Shown: positions 7,656-18,917, counted from the first letter of the stretch. The stretch is 64,000 bases of DNA from Rhizobium sp. AC27/96 (GCF_001692325.1 NZ_LXKN01000018.1:186001-250000), one strand, 5' to 3'. Numbers and translations are program-made. The notes: a model not told the origin generated them from the sequence alone.

Positions 7656-8645
7656 TTACTTGCGGGTCTCAAGCAGCTTGTCGACATTGTCGACCGTTAC
7701 CGGGGTCCACGGGACATTGTAGTTCTTGTCCTTGCCATCGTTGAACGGCATATCCGGATACTGCGTCCAGATCTTCGATTCCGGCTTGTAGTTACCCTTC
7801 TTGGCGGCAAAGATCGCAAGATCGAGCGCGCCCTGCGCCTGCGCGCTGGCATCCTGCAGGATGGAGGTCATGGTACCCTGCTTGACTGCATGGAGCGCAT
7901 CGGTGATGCCGTCGATACCGGCAATGGCGAAATCCTTGACGTTGAGCTTGGCGGCCTTGATCGCCTCGATTGCGCCAAGCGCCATCTCGTCATTCTGGCC
8001 GATGACGCCGTTGATCTGGCCCGGATGCGACGTCAGCCAGTTTTCCATCAGCGTCTGGGCTTCGGCACGCGACCAGTTTGCGGTCTGGTCTTCCAGCACC
8101 TTCACATTCGGGCACTCGGCAAGCGCCTTCTTGTTGCCTTCCAGGCGCGAGATCTGCGCGGACTGGCCGACCGGGCCTTCGAGGATGACGACATTGCCCT
8201 TGCAGCCAAGCTTATCGAGCACCGTCTTGGCTTCCATGTAGCCGGAAATCGTATCGTCGGAGCCGACATAGGAGGTCAGGAGATCGGAGTTCACGCGGGT
8301 GTTGGAGCCGACGACCGGGATGCCGGCATCATGGGCAGCCTGAACCGCGGTAGCAGCAGCTTCGATATCGATCGGCACGAAGATGATCGCGTCGAACTTC
8401 TGCGTGATCATCGTGTTGACCTGCTCCTGCTGGACGAGAGCATCATAGCGGCCATCGAAAATGGTGAGATCGACGTCGCCGTTTTTGACGGCGGGGTGTT
8501 CCTTCAGCGCCGCCGACCAGATCTGCATGAATTCGGCATTGAGGCCGTAGGGTGCGGCGCCGATCTTCAGCTTCTTTTCCTGGGCGAGGGTCGGCGAGGC
8601 CAGAAGTGCGGTGGCCGCAGCAAGAGCAATCAGTAATTTCTTCAT
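7656..8645 (-). CDS. Sugar ABC transporter substrate-binding protein (RbsB-like)
   Basis: 329 residues with a Sec signal peptide (MKKLLIALAAATALLASPTLAQ). The rest is a periplasmic binding protein of the ribose/galactose cluster: FDAIIFVPIDIEAA, the GIPVVGSNTRVN segment and GVIGQNDEMALGAIEA are typical. It captures the sugar or polyol for the permease and ATPase upstream in the same operon. The ATG at 8645 sits behind GGAG. Gene order and neighbours suggest a polyol ligand. Confidence 0.9.
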   Translation of the reverse strand: MKKLLIALAAATALLASPTLAQEKKLKIGAAPYGLNAEFMQIWSAALKEHPAVKNGDVDLTIFDGRYDALVQQEQVNTMITQKFDAIIFVPIDIEAAATAVQAAHDAGIPVVGSNTRVNSDLLTSYVGSDDTISGYMEAKTVLDKLGCKGNVVILEGPVGQSAQISRLEGNKKALAECPNVKVLEDQTANWSRAEAQTLMENWLTSHPGQINGVIGQNDEMALGAIEAIKAAKLNVKDFAIAGIDGITDALHAVKQGTMTSILQDASAQAQGALDLAIFAAKKGNYKPESKIWTQYPDMPFNDGKDKNYNVPWTPVTVDNVDKLLETRK

Positions 8646-8731
8646 TATAATTCTCCTCCGTTGAAAAGTCCGGCGGTCGTCATGACGCGCCGTTTGGTTT
8701 CCGAGTGCGTAGCACCAGGATGTCTTCGGGC

Positions 8732-9736
8732 TTAGCCGCCCAGATTTCGCTTTTGGTCGAGCATGACGGCGCCGACGATGAGGGCGCCCTTCAGGACCTG
8801 CTGGTAGTAGGATTGGATACCCATCAGATCGAGGCCGTTGTTCATCACGCCAATGATCAGGGCGCCGATGAGCGTGCCGGTGATGCGCCCGACGCCGCCG
8901 GAAAGGCTGGTTCCGCCGATGACGACAGCCGCGATAGCATCGAGTTCATAGGCGATCCCTGCCTGTGGCAAGGCCGAGCCGGTGCGGGCCGCAAGCAGCA
9001 TGCCAGCCAGTCCGGAAAGGCCACCCGAGATGACATAAACGAGGAAGCGCAGCTTGCTGACATTGATGCCTGAGGTAATGGCGGCGTGCGGATTGCCACC
9101 AACGGCATAGATATACCGGCCAAAGCGGGTTCGATTGAGGACCCACCAGGCGACGATGAAGACGATGGCCAGCAGGATGACCGGCATCGGAACGGACAAG
9201 ACATTGCCAGTGCCGATCCAGCGGAAATCTGGCGTGAGAGCCGGAACCGGCTTGCCGCCACCATAGATCAACGTCAGGCCGCGCGCTGCCGAGAGCATGC
9301 CGAGCGTGGCGACGAAGGCGGGAACGGCGAAGCGCGAAACGATGAGGCCGACGACAGCGCCGCAGGCAACGCCGACCAGTATTCCGACGGACAGGGCGAC
9401 ATAAGGCGGATAGGGCGCTCCGAGTATGCCGGCAGTCGCCGAGGTCGTGGCGAAACTGGCGCTGACGATGCCGGTCAGCGCAACGACCGAGCCTACGGAC
9501 AGGTCGATGCCGCGTGTCAGGATGACGAATGTCATGCCGATCGCCAGCACGCCGTTGATCGACGTCTGCAACAGCACATTGGAGATGTTGCCGGCCGTCA
9601 GGAAGTACTCATTCGAAAATGAGAGGACGATTGCGAGCAGAAGGAAGGCGAGAAAGATCCCATATTCCTGGATGATCAATCGGCGCCGGTCGGAGCCGAA
9701 CCAAGAATTGGACTGATTGTTTTCTGTGGCGGACAT
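8732..9736 (-). CDS. Sugar ABC transporter permease (RbsC-like)
   Basis: 334 residues with about eight to ten hydrophobic helices after a short polar N-terminus. Family motifs include TRGIDLSVGSVVALTG, GTNPHAA-type VGGNPHAAITSG and IGGTSLSGGVGRITGT, all characteristic of the BPD_transp_2 family of inner-membrane sugar permeases. It lies between the ATPase gene (54 bp upstream) and the binding-protein gene (86 bp downstream). Confidence 0.92.
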   Translation of the reverse strand: MSATENNQSNSWFGSDRRRLIIQEYGIFLAFLLLAIVLSFSNEYFLTAGNISNVLLQTSINGVLAIGMTFVILTRGIDLSVGSVVALTGIVSASFATTSATAGILGAPYPPYVALSVGILVGVACGAVVGLIVSRFAVPAFVATLGMLSAARGLTLIYGGGKPVPALTPDFRWIGTGNVLSVPMPVILLAIVFIVAWWVLNRTRFGRYIYAVGGNPHAAITSGINVSKLRFLVYVISGGLSGLAGMLLAARTGSALPQAGIAYELDAIAAVVIGGTSLSGGVGRITGTLIGALIIGVMNNGLDLMGIQSYYQQVLKGALIVGAVMLDQKRNLGG

Positions 9737-9790
9737 TGCGAATACCTTTTGTTGCCGGACGCGTTCTTTTGAGCTTCGTGCCTGCCGTGT

Positions 9791-11269
9791 TCAGGTCGAC
9801 AGATGCACGAGCGATTGCGCGTCGGCCTCCTCCCTCTTGAGAATTCCGGCGGAGCGCCCCTGACGCATCACCAGGATGCGATCGGACATGCCGAGAACCT
9901 CGTCTATTTCCGATGAGATCATGATGACTGTGCCGCCTTCGGCGGCGAAGTCGCAGATGATGCGATAGATTTCTCGCTTGGCGCCGACATCGACACCGCG
10001 CGTCGGCTCATCCAGCAGGAGGACCTTCGGCTTGCGCAGGAACCACTTGCCGAGCACGACCTTTTGCTGGTTGCCGCCAGAGAGACCAGAGACCGGCATG
10101 CTGTCGCGTGCGGCCTTGATGCCGAAATGTTTGATCATCTCCTGGCTGGCCTCGGCCTCGGCTCGCCGATCCATCGAGAAACGTGGGCTCATTTCCGGCA
10201 GGCTTGCCAGGCAAATGTTGTTGCGCACGCTGTCGATGAGATTGAGCCCGGTCAGCTTGCGGTCTTCGGTCACGAAGGCGATACCGTGTTGCATTGCCTC
10301 CGCCGGCTTGCGCACGGTGATCGGCTGGCCGCCGAGCTTTATGTTGCCGGAGCCGGTGGCATCGAGACCGAAGATGCAGTTGAAGATCTCGGTGCGGCCC
10401 GAGCCCATCAGCCCGTAAATGCCGAATATCTCGCCCTTGTGGGCTGTAAAGGAGATGTCGTTCACCTTGCCTGCCGCCGTCAGATCCGAGACTTCCAGTC
10501 CGGGCGTGTCTGTCGGCACGTTGGTCTTGATATATTCTTCGCCGAGCTCGCGGCCGACGATCATGCGGATAAGGCCGGGCCGGTCGATATCGGCAAGCGC
10601 ACCGCTGCCAACATAGGAGCCATCGCGGAAGGCCGTATAGGAATCGGCAATCTGGAAGATTTCCGAGAGCCGGTGCGAGACATAGACGATGCCCTTGCCC
10701 TCGGCCTTCAGTCGCTCGATGGTCGCAAACAGCTGCTGCGCTTCCTTCTCGCCGATGGCCGAGGTAGGCTCGTCCATGAAGATCACTTCGGCGTCGTGGC
10801 TGAGCGCCTTGGCGATTTCGACCAGCTGAACCTGTGCCACAGAGAGGTTCATCATGAATTGCGTGGCGCGGATATTGAACTGCAGCCGGTCGAGCAGCGC
10901 CTGGGCGTTGCGGTTCATCGTCTTGAAATCGATGCCGCCGAAACGGGCCGACGGCTCGCGGCCGAGATAGATGTTCTCCGCAACCGTCATATGAGGGATC
11001 GGGCTGAGTTCCTGCTCGATGATGGCAATACCGGCGGCGAGCGCTTCGGCGGGGCTGGCGTAATCCACGTCCTTGCCCCGGCGGCGAATGGAGCCGGCAT
11101 CGCGCTTGTGAATGCCCATGAGGATCTTCAGGAACGTCGACTTGCCCGCGCCGTTGCCGCCGCACAAGGCGTGGACCGAGCCGGCGCGCAACTGAAAGCG
11201 CCCATCTCGCAACGCGGCGACACCGCCAAAGGACTTCTTCAGCCCCTCTACTTCAAGCAGGAATTCCAC
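9791..11269 (-). CDS. Sugar ABC transporter ATPase (RbsA-like, two domains)
   Basis: About 492 residues with two nucleotide-binding halves. The first has Walker A GGNGAGKST (unusual Gly for the common Glu), LSVAQVQLVEIAKAL and EVIFMDEPTS. The second has a degenerate Walker A (GLMGSGRTE), as is normal for RbsA, then LSGGNQQKVVLGKW and LLLDEPTRGVD. I start at GTG 11269, which has GGAGGGG four bases upstream; the longer ORF to 11368 would add 33 residues absent from the family. It is the first gene of the minus-strand polyol operon. Confidence 0.9.
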   Translation of the reverse strand: MEFLLEVEGLKKSFGGVAALRDGRFQLRAGSVHALCGGNGAGKSTFLKILMGIHKRDAGSIRRRGKDVDYASPAEALAAGIAIIEQELSPIPHMTVAENIYLGREPSARFGGIDFKTMNRNAQALLDRLQFNIRATQFMMNLSVAQVQLVEIAKALSHDAEVIFMDEPTSAIGEKEAQQLFATIERLKAEGKGIVYVSHRLSEIFQIADSYTAFRDGSYVGSGALADIDRPGLIRMIVGRELGEEYIKTNVPTDTPGLEVSDLTAAGKVNDISFTAHKGEIFGIYGLMGSGRTEIFNCIFGLDATGSGNIKLGGQPITVRKPAEAMQHGIAFVTEDRKLTGLNLIDSVRNNICLASLPEMSPRFSMDRRAEAEASQEMIKHFGIKAARDSMPVSGLSGGNQQKVVLGKWFLRKPKVLLLDEPTRGVDVGAKREIYRIICDFAAEGGTVIMISSEIDEVLGMSDRILVMRQGRSAGILKREEADAQSLVHLST

Positions 11270-11340
11270 GTTCCCCTCCGCACTCCCGATGCTGCGCCGA
11301 ATGGCCGGCCGAAGCCGATTATCGTCTCTCAGCACCAATG

Positions 11341-11457
11341 TTGACAATATTCGAGATGCTTTCGACAAATGTCAATATGGTGATTTTGAAATCGACAAAG
11401 CGCTCTCGCGGGATGGTGCTATCTGCTGTATTTCCAGGGCACCGAGGCCCTGTCGAA
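11341..11457. promoter_or_regulatory. Cluster of CGACAAA/TGTCGAA-type repeats before the polyol operon
   Basis: Upstream of the operon there are related elements: TTGACA (11341-11346) paired with TGTCAA (11370-11375), a compact GACA-AA-TGTC inverted repeat at 11365-11374, CGACAAA again near 11393, and TGTCGAA at 11451-11457. They are plausible sites for the SorC half of the operon's SorC-DhaK fusion. Assignment is by position only. Confidence 0.35.
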
Positions 11458-11483
11458 AGGCGCTTCACTATGATAGGTTGATG

Positions 11484-11494
11484 TCATATTATGA
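11484..11494. promoter_or_regulatory. Candidate GntR operator upstream of gntR
   Basis: TCATA-T-TATGA is a perfect inverted repeat 66 bp before the gntR start. The 11-mer GTCATATTATG spanning it recurs exactly at 12293-12303 before uxuA. A shared element upstream of both a regulator and its neighbour enzyme gene is the usual mark of the regulator's own operator. Confidence 0.55.
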
Positions 11495-11559
11495 ATTTTT
11501 GGATCGTTTGACTGACCGGCGGAATGGTCGCCTTTAGGCAAGCGATTGAGAGGTAGGGA

Positions 11560-12273
11560 ATGACATCAGTCAGCGGCGGCCGGCAGAGATTGGCGCAACA
11601 AGTCATTGACAAGTTGCGTGCGCAGATTGAAGCGGGCCATCTTCGGATAGGCGATCAGCTTCCGACTGAGCCGCAATTGGAGGCGACTTACGGGGTCAGC
11701 CGCACGGTCGTGCGCGAGGCGATCGCTGATCTCCGCGCCGCCGGGCTCGTCAAGCCGATGCAGGGCAAGGGCGTGTTCGTTGCCGAGGCGACGGCCCGTC
11801 CAGGATTGATGTTGACCCCGGTTGAGATCCGAAGCATTCCGGAAACCTTGGAATTGCTGGAATTTCGCATGGCGGCCGAAGGTGAGGCGGCGGCGATTGC
11901 GGCCTATCGCAGGACGGCCGGGCAGGAAGCCGCGATCGCGGCGGCCAATCGCAAAATGGCGACGCTGATAGAGCAGGGGCTTCCGACCGTGGAAGCGGAT
12001 TACGAATTCCACCTGGCTGTCGCCATCGCTACCAACAACCGTTTCTACGTCGATGTTCTCCGGCATTTCGGGGCGCGCACCATCCCGCGCGGCCAGTTCC
12101 CAACCCTGCCCGAAGCCAATGATCGGACCTATCTGGAGAAGGTTCATGCGGAGCACGCGGAGATCCTGGCCGGGATCGCGGATCAGGACCCGGAGCGCGC
12201 GCGCCAGGCGATGCGGGCTCATATGATGGCAAGCCAGAGGCGCTATCGTTTCCTTGCGGAGCAGCAGCAATAA
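11560..12273 (+). CDS. GntR-family (FadR/FCD) transcriptional regulator
   Basis: 237 residues. The N-terminal winged helix-turn-helix covers ~10-75 (LRIGDQLPTEPQLEATYGVS then RTVVREAIADLRAAGLV). The C-terminal FCD helical domain has the expected metal or ligand residues in the segments DYEFHLAVA, HAEHAEIL and RAHM. FCD regulators of sugar-acid pathways release DNA when binding a pathway intermediate. It heads a plus-strand unit with uxuA, kdgD-like and lactonase genes and very likely controls them through the TCATAT-type repeats. Confidence 0.9.
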   Translation: MTSVSGGRQRLAQQVIDKLRAQIEAGHLRIGDQLPTEPQLEATYGVSRTVVREAIADLRAAGLVKPMQGKGVFVAEATARPGLMLTPVEIRSIPETLELLEFRMAAEGEAAAIAAYRRTAGQEAAIAAANRKMATLIEQGLPTVEADYEFHLAVAIATNNRFYVDVLRHFGARTIPRGQFPTLPEANDRTYLEKVHAEHAEILAGIADQDPERARQAMRAHMMASQRRYRFLAEQQQ

Positions 12274-12293
12274 GGCTCGACTCGCAACACAAG

Positions 12294-12316
12294 TCATATT
12301 ATGTCATATGATATGA
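12294..12316. promoter_or_regulatory. Candidate GntR operator upstream of uxuA
   Basis: Two overlapping elements lie here: TCATATTATG, identical to the site before gntR, and TCATAT-G-ATATGA (12304-12316), a perfect 13-bp inverted repeat. The region ends only 5 bp before the uxuA ribosome site, so occupancy should block transcription. Confidence 0.6.
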
Positions 12317-12337
12317 ATCTCAGGGGAGATGCGGCAG

Positions 12338-14253
<1,916 letters not shown>

Positions 14254-14318
14254 TATTTGCTAGAAGAGCCCCATGGCTGCCGATGGAGTCGGCAGCCGAT
14301 ATTCTGGTGAGGTGACCC

Positions 14319-15440
14319 ATGATTGAAGCTTCGGCCGCAGCACCGGCCCGGACCTTCGTCTATGTCTCGGCGGCGACCGCCGGGACGATCGACATCTATG
14401 AGATGGATGAGGCGATCGGCGCGCTGAAGCCGGTTTCCATGTTCGATGCGGGCAAGATGGTCATGCCGATGACCGTCAGCCCGGACAAGCGGCATCTTTA
14501 TGCCGTTCTCCGTTCGGAGCCCTATCGGGTGTTGACGCTGGCGCTCGACCGCGCAACCGGTAAACTGGAGCAGATGGCCGTTGCGCTTCTGCCTGACAAC
14601 ATGGCGTATATCTCGACCGATCCGTCGGGTCGACTACTGCTTGCCGCGTCCTATGGCGGCAACAAGATTGCCGCGCTGCCGATCGCTAGTGATGGGCTGG
14701 TCAAGGAAGGTGCAGGGCAGGTGATCCCGACAGGCCGCAACGCTCATTCGATTGTCAGCGACCGGAACGGCAAATACGTCTTTGCGACCAATCTCGGTTC
14801 CGATGCCGTGCTGCAGTTCATCCTCAATGCCGAAACCGGCTTGCTGACCGCGAACGACCCGCCGCAGGTCGCCACCGGGGCCGGCTTTGGTCCGCGTCAC
14901 ATCGCCGTGTCTCCGGACAATAAGTCGATCTATGTCCTGACCGAGCTGACCGGCCATGTCATTCACTACGCGCTGGATGCCGACACGGGAACATTGTGCG
15001 AGGTTGAAAGCATCGCCTCCGTTCCGGCCGATGCCGGACTATCTCCCGGCATTGCACCGCCGGCACCAGCGTCATCCAACTCTATGGCATCCATCACGGC
15101 CCCTGTGGATGACGGCAAGCCGAAAGTATGGGCGGCGGATATCGGCATCACGCCAAATGGCAAGTTCCTCTACACGACCGAGCGGACGACCAGCACGATC
15201 GCACTCCTTCGCGTGGGGGAGCCCGACGGCAGGCTGGCCTATGTCACCAGTTACCCGACGGAGCAGCAACCTCGCGGTATCTGTATCGATCCGTCAGGCC
15301 GGTTCCTGGTGGCATCGGGCGAAAAATCCGACAGACTATCCGTCTACGCCATTGACCAGACCGATGGTGTTTTGACTCCCGCCGGACGATATCCGGTCAG
15401 TGCCGGTGCGAACTGGATCGAAATCGTGACGTTCCAGTGA
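14319..15440 (+). CDS. Lactonase family protein (YbhE/Pgl-type beta-propeller)
   Basis: 373 residues of the seven-bladed beta-propeller lactonase family (Pfam Lactonase; E. coli 6-phosphogluconolactonase type). Repeated blade signatures include VSPDKRHLYAV, DPSGRLLLAASYGG, VSPDNKSIYVL, TPNGKFLYTTERTTST and QPRGICIDPSGRFLVASGE. In this context it probably opens a sugar-acid lactone made upstream of the UxuA/KdgD steps. GAGGTG precedes the ATG by 4-5 bases. A low-complexity Pro/Ala/Ser insert at ~245-258 (GIAPPAPASSNS) lies between blades. Confidence 0.85.
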   Translation: MIEASAAAPARTFVYVSAATAGTIDIYEMDEAIGALKPVSMFDAGKMVMPMTVSPDKRHLYAVLRSEPYRVLTLALDRATGKLEQMAVALLPDNMAYISTDPSGRLLLAASYGGNKIAALPIASDGLVKEGAGQVIPTGRNAHSIVSDRNGKYVFATNLGSDAVLQFILNAETGLLTANDPPQVATGAGFGPRHIAVSPDNKSIYVLTELTGHVIHYALDADTGTLCEVESIASVPADAGLSPGIAPPAPASSNSMASITAPVDDGKPKVWAADIGITPNGKFLYTTERTTSTIALLRVGEPDGRLAYVTSYPTEQQPRGICIDPSGRFLVASGEKSDRLSVYAIDQTDGVLTPAGRYPVSAGANWIEIVTFQ

Positions 15441-15443
15441 TCC

Positions 15444-15460
15444 GGCAAGGCGATCTTGCC
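15444..15460. terminator. Small hairpin between convergent genes
   Basis: GGCAAG-GCGAT-CTTGCC forms a 6-bp stem in the 33-bp gap between the convergent lactonase and GGDEF-EAL genes. It has no T-tract, so it is a weak bidirectional terminator candidate. Confidence 0.3.
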
Positions 15461-15473
15461 CGACCGCAGCAAT

Positions 15474-17579
15474 TCAGCCGCGCTCTGTGAGCGCAGCCAT
15501 CCCGGCGATCAACTCCTCGACCTCGGAAGCGGGCAGGGGTCTGGCAAACAGGTAACCCTGGAACATTTCGCATCCGGCGCCGGCCAGGAAATGCGCCTGC
15601 TCCTCAGTTTCCACGCCCTCAGCAACGACTTCCAGCTCAAGCGTTCTGCCAAGCGACACGATGGCGGAGGTGATCGCCATGTCACCGGTCTTGCTCGGAA
15701 TATCGGCAATGAAGGATCTGTCGATCTTCAGGCGGGAGAGAGGGAAGCGTCGAAGGGTACTCAGGCTCGAATATCCCGTGCCGAAATCATCGATCGCGAG
15801 GCTGACGCCGAGTTGCTTCAACTCGTGCATGCGCTCTATGGCGCCTTCCACGTCATGCATGATCAGGCTTTCCGTCAGCTCGAGTTCGAGCCATTGCGGA
15901 TCGAGGCCGGCAGATTGCAGTGCTGAGGCAACTTGATGTGTCAGGGACTTCTCCAGAAACTGGCGCGCGGATACGTTCACAGCCACCCGCAGTGCCGCAA
16001 GGCCTCGGTCCTGCCAGACCTGGGCTTGCTGACACGCTTTCCGCAGCACGATATCGCCGATCGCAACGATGAGCCCGGTTTCCTCGGCGAGCGGTATGAA
16101 AGCACCCGGCAGCAGCAAGCCTTCGACCGGGTGCTGCCATCGCACCAGCGCCTCGACACCGATCACATTTCCGGTGCGGATGTCTTTCTGCGGTTGATAG
16201 TGGAGCACGAACTCGTCCCGCTCCACTGCGCGCCGCAGTTCGTCGATGCGGGTCAGCTTGTTGCGAGCCTCTTCCCCCATGGCGGCGTTGAACATCTGAA
16301 TACCGTTGCGGCCGGATTCCTTCGCACGATAGAGCGCCATATCGGCATTGGCGAAGAGTTCGGACGCCGTGTCGCCATGCTCGATGGAGCACGCCACGCC
16401 CATGCTGCAGGTGACGCGAATTTCCACGCCATCGATTGTCAGCGGCTCGGAGATGCCTTCGAGGATAGCGCGCAACCTCTGATGAACGGGATCGAGATTC
16501 TCTGTCAGGACAATGATGAATTCATCGCCACCGATCCTCGATACGATACCGCTATTTCCGACCCGTGCCGATATTCGCTGCGCGACCACCTTCAGCAGCT
16601 CATCGCCGGCTGCATGTCCGAGATTGTCGTTGACGAGCTTGAAATTATCCAGATCGACAAAGGCGACCGCGACATGCTTTTGGTCTCGCGAGGCTTTTTG
16701 GAGAAGTTCGACCAGCTTGCGGTCGAGCCGGGTGCGGTTTGGCAGGCCGGTCAGCGCATCATGTTCGGCAAGATAGGCGATATGCGCGATATCGTGATGC
16801 CGATCGATGGCGATTCCCACGGTCTGGGCCACGCCGGCGAGAAATTCCAGGAGGCCTGTTTCGTCACCATTGGCTGTTTCGGCCACCAGGGTCCCATGCC
16901 TGCCGCCATCCCGCGAAAAGATCGGGAATTCCATGGCGCCTTCAGCGACAGTTTCCGTTTGGCCGCCGTCGACGGCAAAGCTGACGTGCCTCCCGTCCAG
17001 CAGCCGCTCAAGGAGCATCTGGGCGTCCTTGAGAAAGGAGGAAAGGTCGACTCCTCTGGCAACATCCTGCAGGAGTTTGGTCTGCGCGCTCATCAACTCC
17101 TCTGCGCGCTTGCGGGCGGTGATGTCTCGGGATGCGCCCACGACGCCGATAATATTGCCGTTTCGATCCCGCAGCGGCACGCGGGACATCATCAGCCACC
17201 CTTCACCCTTCATGCGCCGTTCTTCGACGCCGAGATCGGGTTTGCCCGTGTCCATCACGCGTTGCTCGACCACGTCGATCTTTTCAGCATCGGCCATGGG
17301 GTGAATTTCGGCGTCCGTGAGCCCAATCAGCTCCTCGACATCCAGGAAGCCGTTATTGGCAACGATCGCCCGGTTGGCGAAGAGAAACCGGCCCTCTCTA
17401 TCCTTGGCATAGATGAAATCCGGCACGTAATTGATCATTGCTTCGAGCCACTCATATCGCTCGCTCAACGCCAGATACTGAGCCTGGAGCAATTCGAACA
17501 ACTCCCGGATATGCCGGTTGTCATCGTTCGGATCCACGCCTGTTGGTTTCGAGGGTTTATCCGGCTGCTGCGTCATCAA
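15474..17579 (-). CDS. PAS-GGDEF-EAL cyclic-di-GMP signalling protein
   Basis: 701 residues without membrane segments. Order: PAS ~45-155 (YVPDFIYAKDREGRFLFANR, then GASRDITARKRAEE), a degenerate GAF-like stretch ~165-260, GGDEF ~270-430, EAL ~440-695. The active-site GGDEF (350-354) is intact, so diguanylate cyclase activity is possible; no RxxD inhibitory site precedes it. EAL (476-478) and DDFGTGYSSL are intact, so phosphodiesterase activity is possible too. It probably tunes the exopolysaccharide or motility switch in response to a PAS ligand or redox signal. Adjacent genes do not reveal the signal. Confidence 0.92.
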   Translation of the reverse strand: MMTQQPDKPSKPTGVDPNDDNRHIRELFELLQAQYLALSERYEWLEAMINYVPDFIYAKDREGRFLFANRAIVANNGFLDVEELIGLTDAEIHPMADAEKIDVVEQRVMDTGKPDLGVEERRMKGEGWLMMSRVPLRDRNGNIIGVVGASRDITARKRAEELMSAQTKLLQDVARGVDLSSFLKDAQMLLERLLDGRHVSFAVDGGQTETVAEGAMEFPIFSRDGGRHGTLVAETANGDETGLLEFLAGVAQTVGIAIDRHHDIAHIAYLAEHDALTGLPNRTRLDRKLVELLQKASRDQKHVAVAFVDLDNFKLVNDNLGHAAGDELLKVVAQRISARVGNSGIVSRIGGDEFIIVLTENLDPVHQRLRAILEGISEPLTIDGVEIRVTCSMGVACSIEHGDTASELFANADMALYRAKESGRNGIQMFNAAMGEEARNKLTRIDELRRAVERDEFVLHYQPQKDIRTGNVIGVEALVRWQHPVEGLLLPGAFIPLAEETGLIVAIGDIVLRKACQQAQVWQDRGLAALRVAVNVSARQFLEKSLTHQVASALQSAGLDPQWLELELTESLIMHDVEGAIERMHELKQLGVSLAIDDFGTGYSSLSTLRRFPLSRLKIDRSFIADIPSKTGDMAITSAIVSLGRTLELEVVAEGVETEEQAHFLAGAGCEMFQGYLFARPLPASEVEELIAGMAALTERG

Positions 17580-17777
17580 TGTTCTCTCACTTGGCAGACA
17601 GACAATATCGGCAAGCAGTTATGCAAGCATGAAAGCTCAGAACCATTTTAACGCTTATAGGCAAAGGTTTACAACGACTGAGGCGTACCGTGATAGTTGA
17701 AGCGCGCCTTGCGTGCCGGGGGTAAAACCGGTTAAAGCCGGGCAAGAGAGAAGCCCGGAATCGCAAGAGGAAATATC

Positions 17778-18692
17778 ATGAACGTTCGCAAAGCCGGCAC
17801 GAGCGGCAATCTCGTGCTTGCCGGCGTGCTTCTGATGCTTTTCGGCGACTTCATGTTTTCGCTGAACGATGCCATGGGCAAGTGGCTGGTTGCGAGTTTT
17901 TCCGTCGGCCAAATCCTGGTGATACGCTCGTTCGGTTCCTTCATCATCCTCGCGCCGATGATCGCAAGGCAGGGAAGCGATGCCCTGTTTCGGCTGGAGC
18001 GGCCGCCATTGCAGATTCTGCGGGTCGTCATGACGACCGCCGATGTGGCTCTTTTCTATGCCGCAGTCGCCTATCTCCCGCTTGCCGATGTCATGACCTT
18101 CTACATGGCGGGGCCCATCTACGTCGCCGCGATTTCGCATTTCTTCCTCGGCGAACGGATCGGCTGGCGGCGCTGGCTGGCGGTTCTGGTCGGCTTTGCC
18201 GGCGTGTTGATCGCTTTGCGGCCATCAGCGGCAATGCTCTCCTGGCCATCGATTTTCGGCCTTGGCGGCAGTCTCGCCTTCGCGTTGACTTTGGTCCTGA
18301 GCCGGCGGCTCCGTCAAACCAGCGACGCGACACTCGTCGCATGGCAGACGGTTGCCGCTCTCGCTACGGGCATCGTGCTCAGTATCGGCAACTGGCGCTC
18401 CGCATCGACGCTCGACTACGCCGCCATGCTTGCGCTTGGCGTCGTTGCGGGCAGCGCGCACATGATGATCACCCGATCGCTGAAGCTCGCGCCCGCATCG
18501 CTACTCGCTCCGCTGCAATACAGCCTGCTGATCTGGGCGATCGCGCTGGGCTTTCTTTTCTTCGGCGATATTCCAGACGCTCAGATCATCGTCGGGTCGA
18601 TCGTCATCGTGCTCGCCGGCCTCTTCATCTTCCATCGGAAAAATCTTACCGACACCATACCCAAGGATGCCGTGCCGCGGGATGGGCATTGA
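17778..18692 (+). CDS. DMT superfamily (EamA) transporter
   Basis: 304 residues, about ten hydrophobic helices in two EamA repeats (roughly 12-140 and 150-290). Typical EamA pieces are FSLNDAMGKWL, YLPLADVMTFYMAGPIYVA and LLAPLQYSLLIWAIALGFLF. The family exports metabolites such as amino acids or purines at the inner membrane; the substrate is unknown. AGAGG lies 7 bases before the ATG. It diverges from the GGDEF-EAL gene. Confidence 0.85.
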   Translation: MNVRKAGTSGNLVLAGVLLMLFGDFMFSLNDAMGKWLVASFSVGQILVIRSFGSFIILAPMIARQGSDALFRLERPPLQILRVVMTTADVALFYAAVAYLPLADVMTFYMAGPIYVAAISHFFLGERIGWRRWLAVLVGFAGVLIALRPSAAMLSWPSIFGLGGSLAFALTLVLSRRLRQTSDATLVAWQTVAALATGIVLSIGNWRSASTLDYAAMLALGVVAGSAHMMITRSLKLAPASLLAPLQYSLLIWAIALGFLFFGDIPDAQIIVGSIVIVLAGLFIFHRKNLTDTIPKDAVPRDGH

Positions 18693-18917
18693 GGCATGGC
18701 TCTGGCCGAGATCCATGAAGATGGTTTTTCGTCGGTCTCGATCCTGCCCAAACGCTTCCCGGAACGCTTCTTTGCCAGGATATTTCCGGCTCCGTACTGA
18801 TAAACCGCAATGTGGTGCAGAGATTGCCTGCGCTCACATTTCACGGGTTACGTCGAAAATCGCGGCCTAGATCGCGGAAACCTGCCCACTACCGGCTGAT
18901 TTTAGCCGAGCAAAATT

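Noticed and set aside
10064..11344. 426-codon plus-strand ORF and 385-codon minus-strand ORF (10008-11165)
   Set aside because: Both are alternative-frame readings of the RbsA-like ATPase gene.
15933..17651. 572-codon plus-strand ORF
   Set aside because: It is antisense to the PAS-GGDEF-EAL gene and has no recognisable domain.
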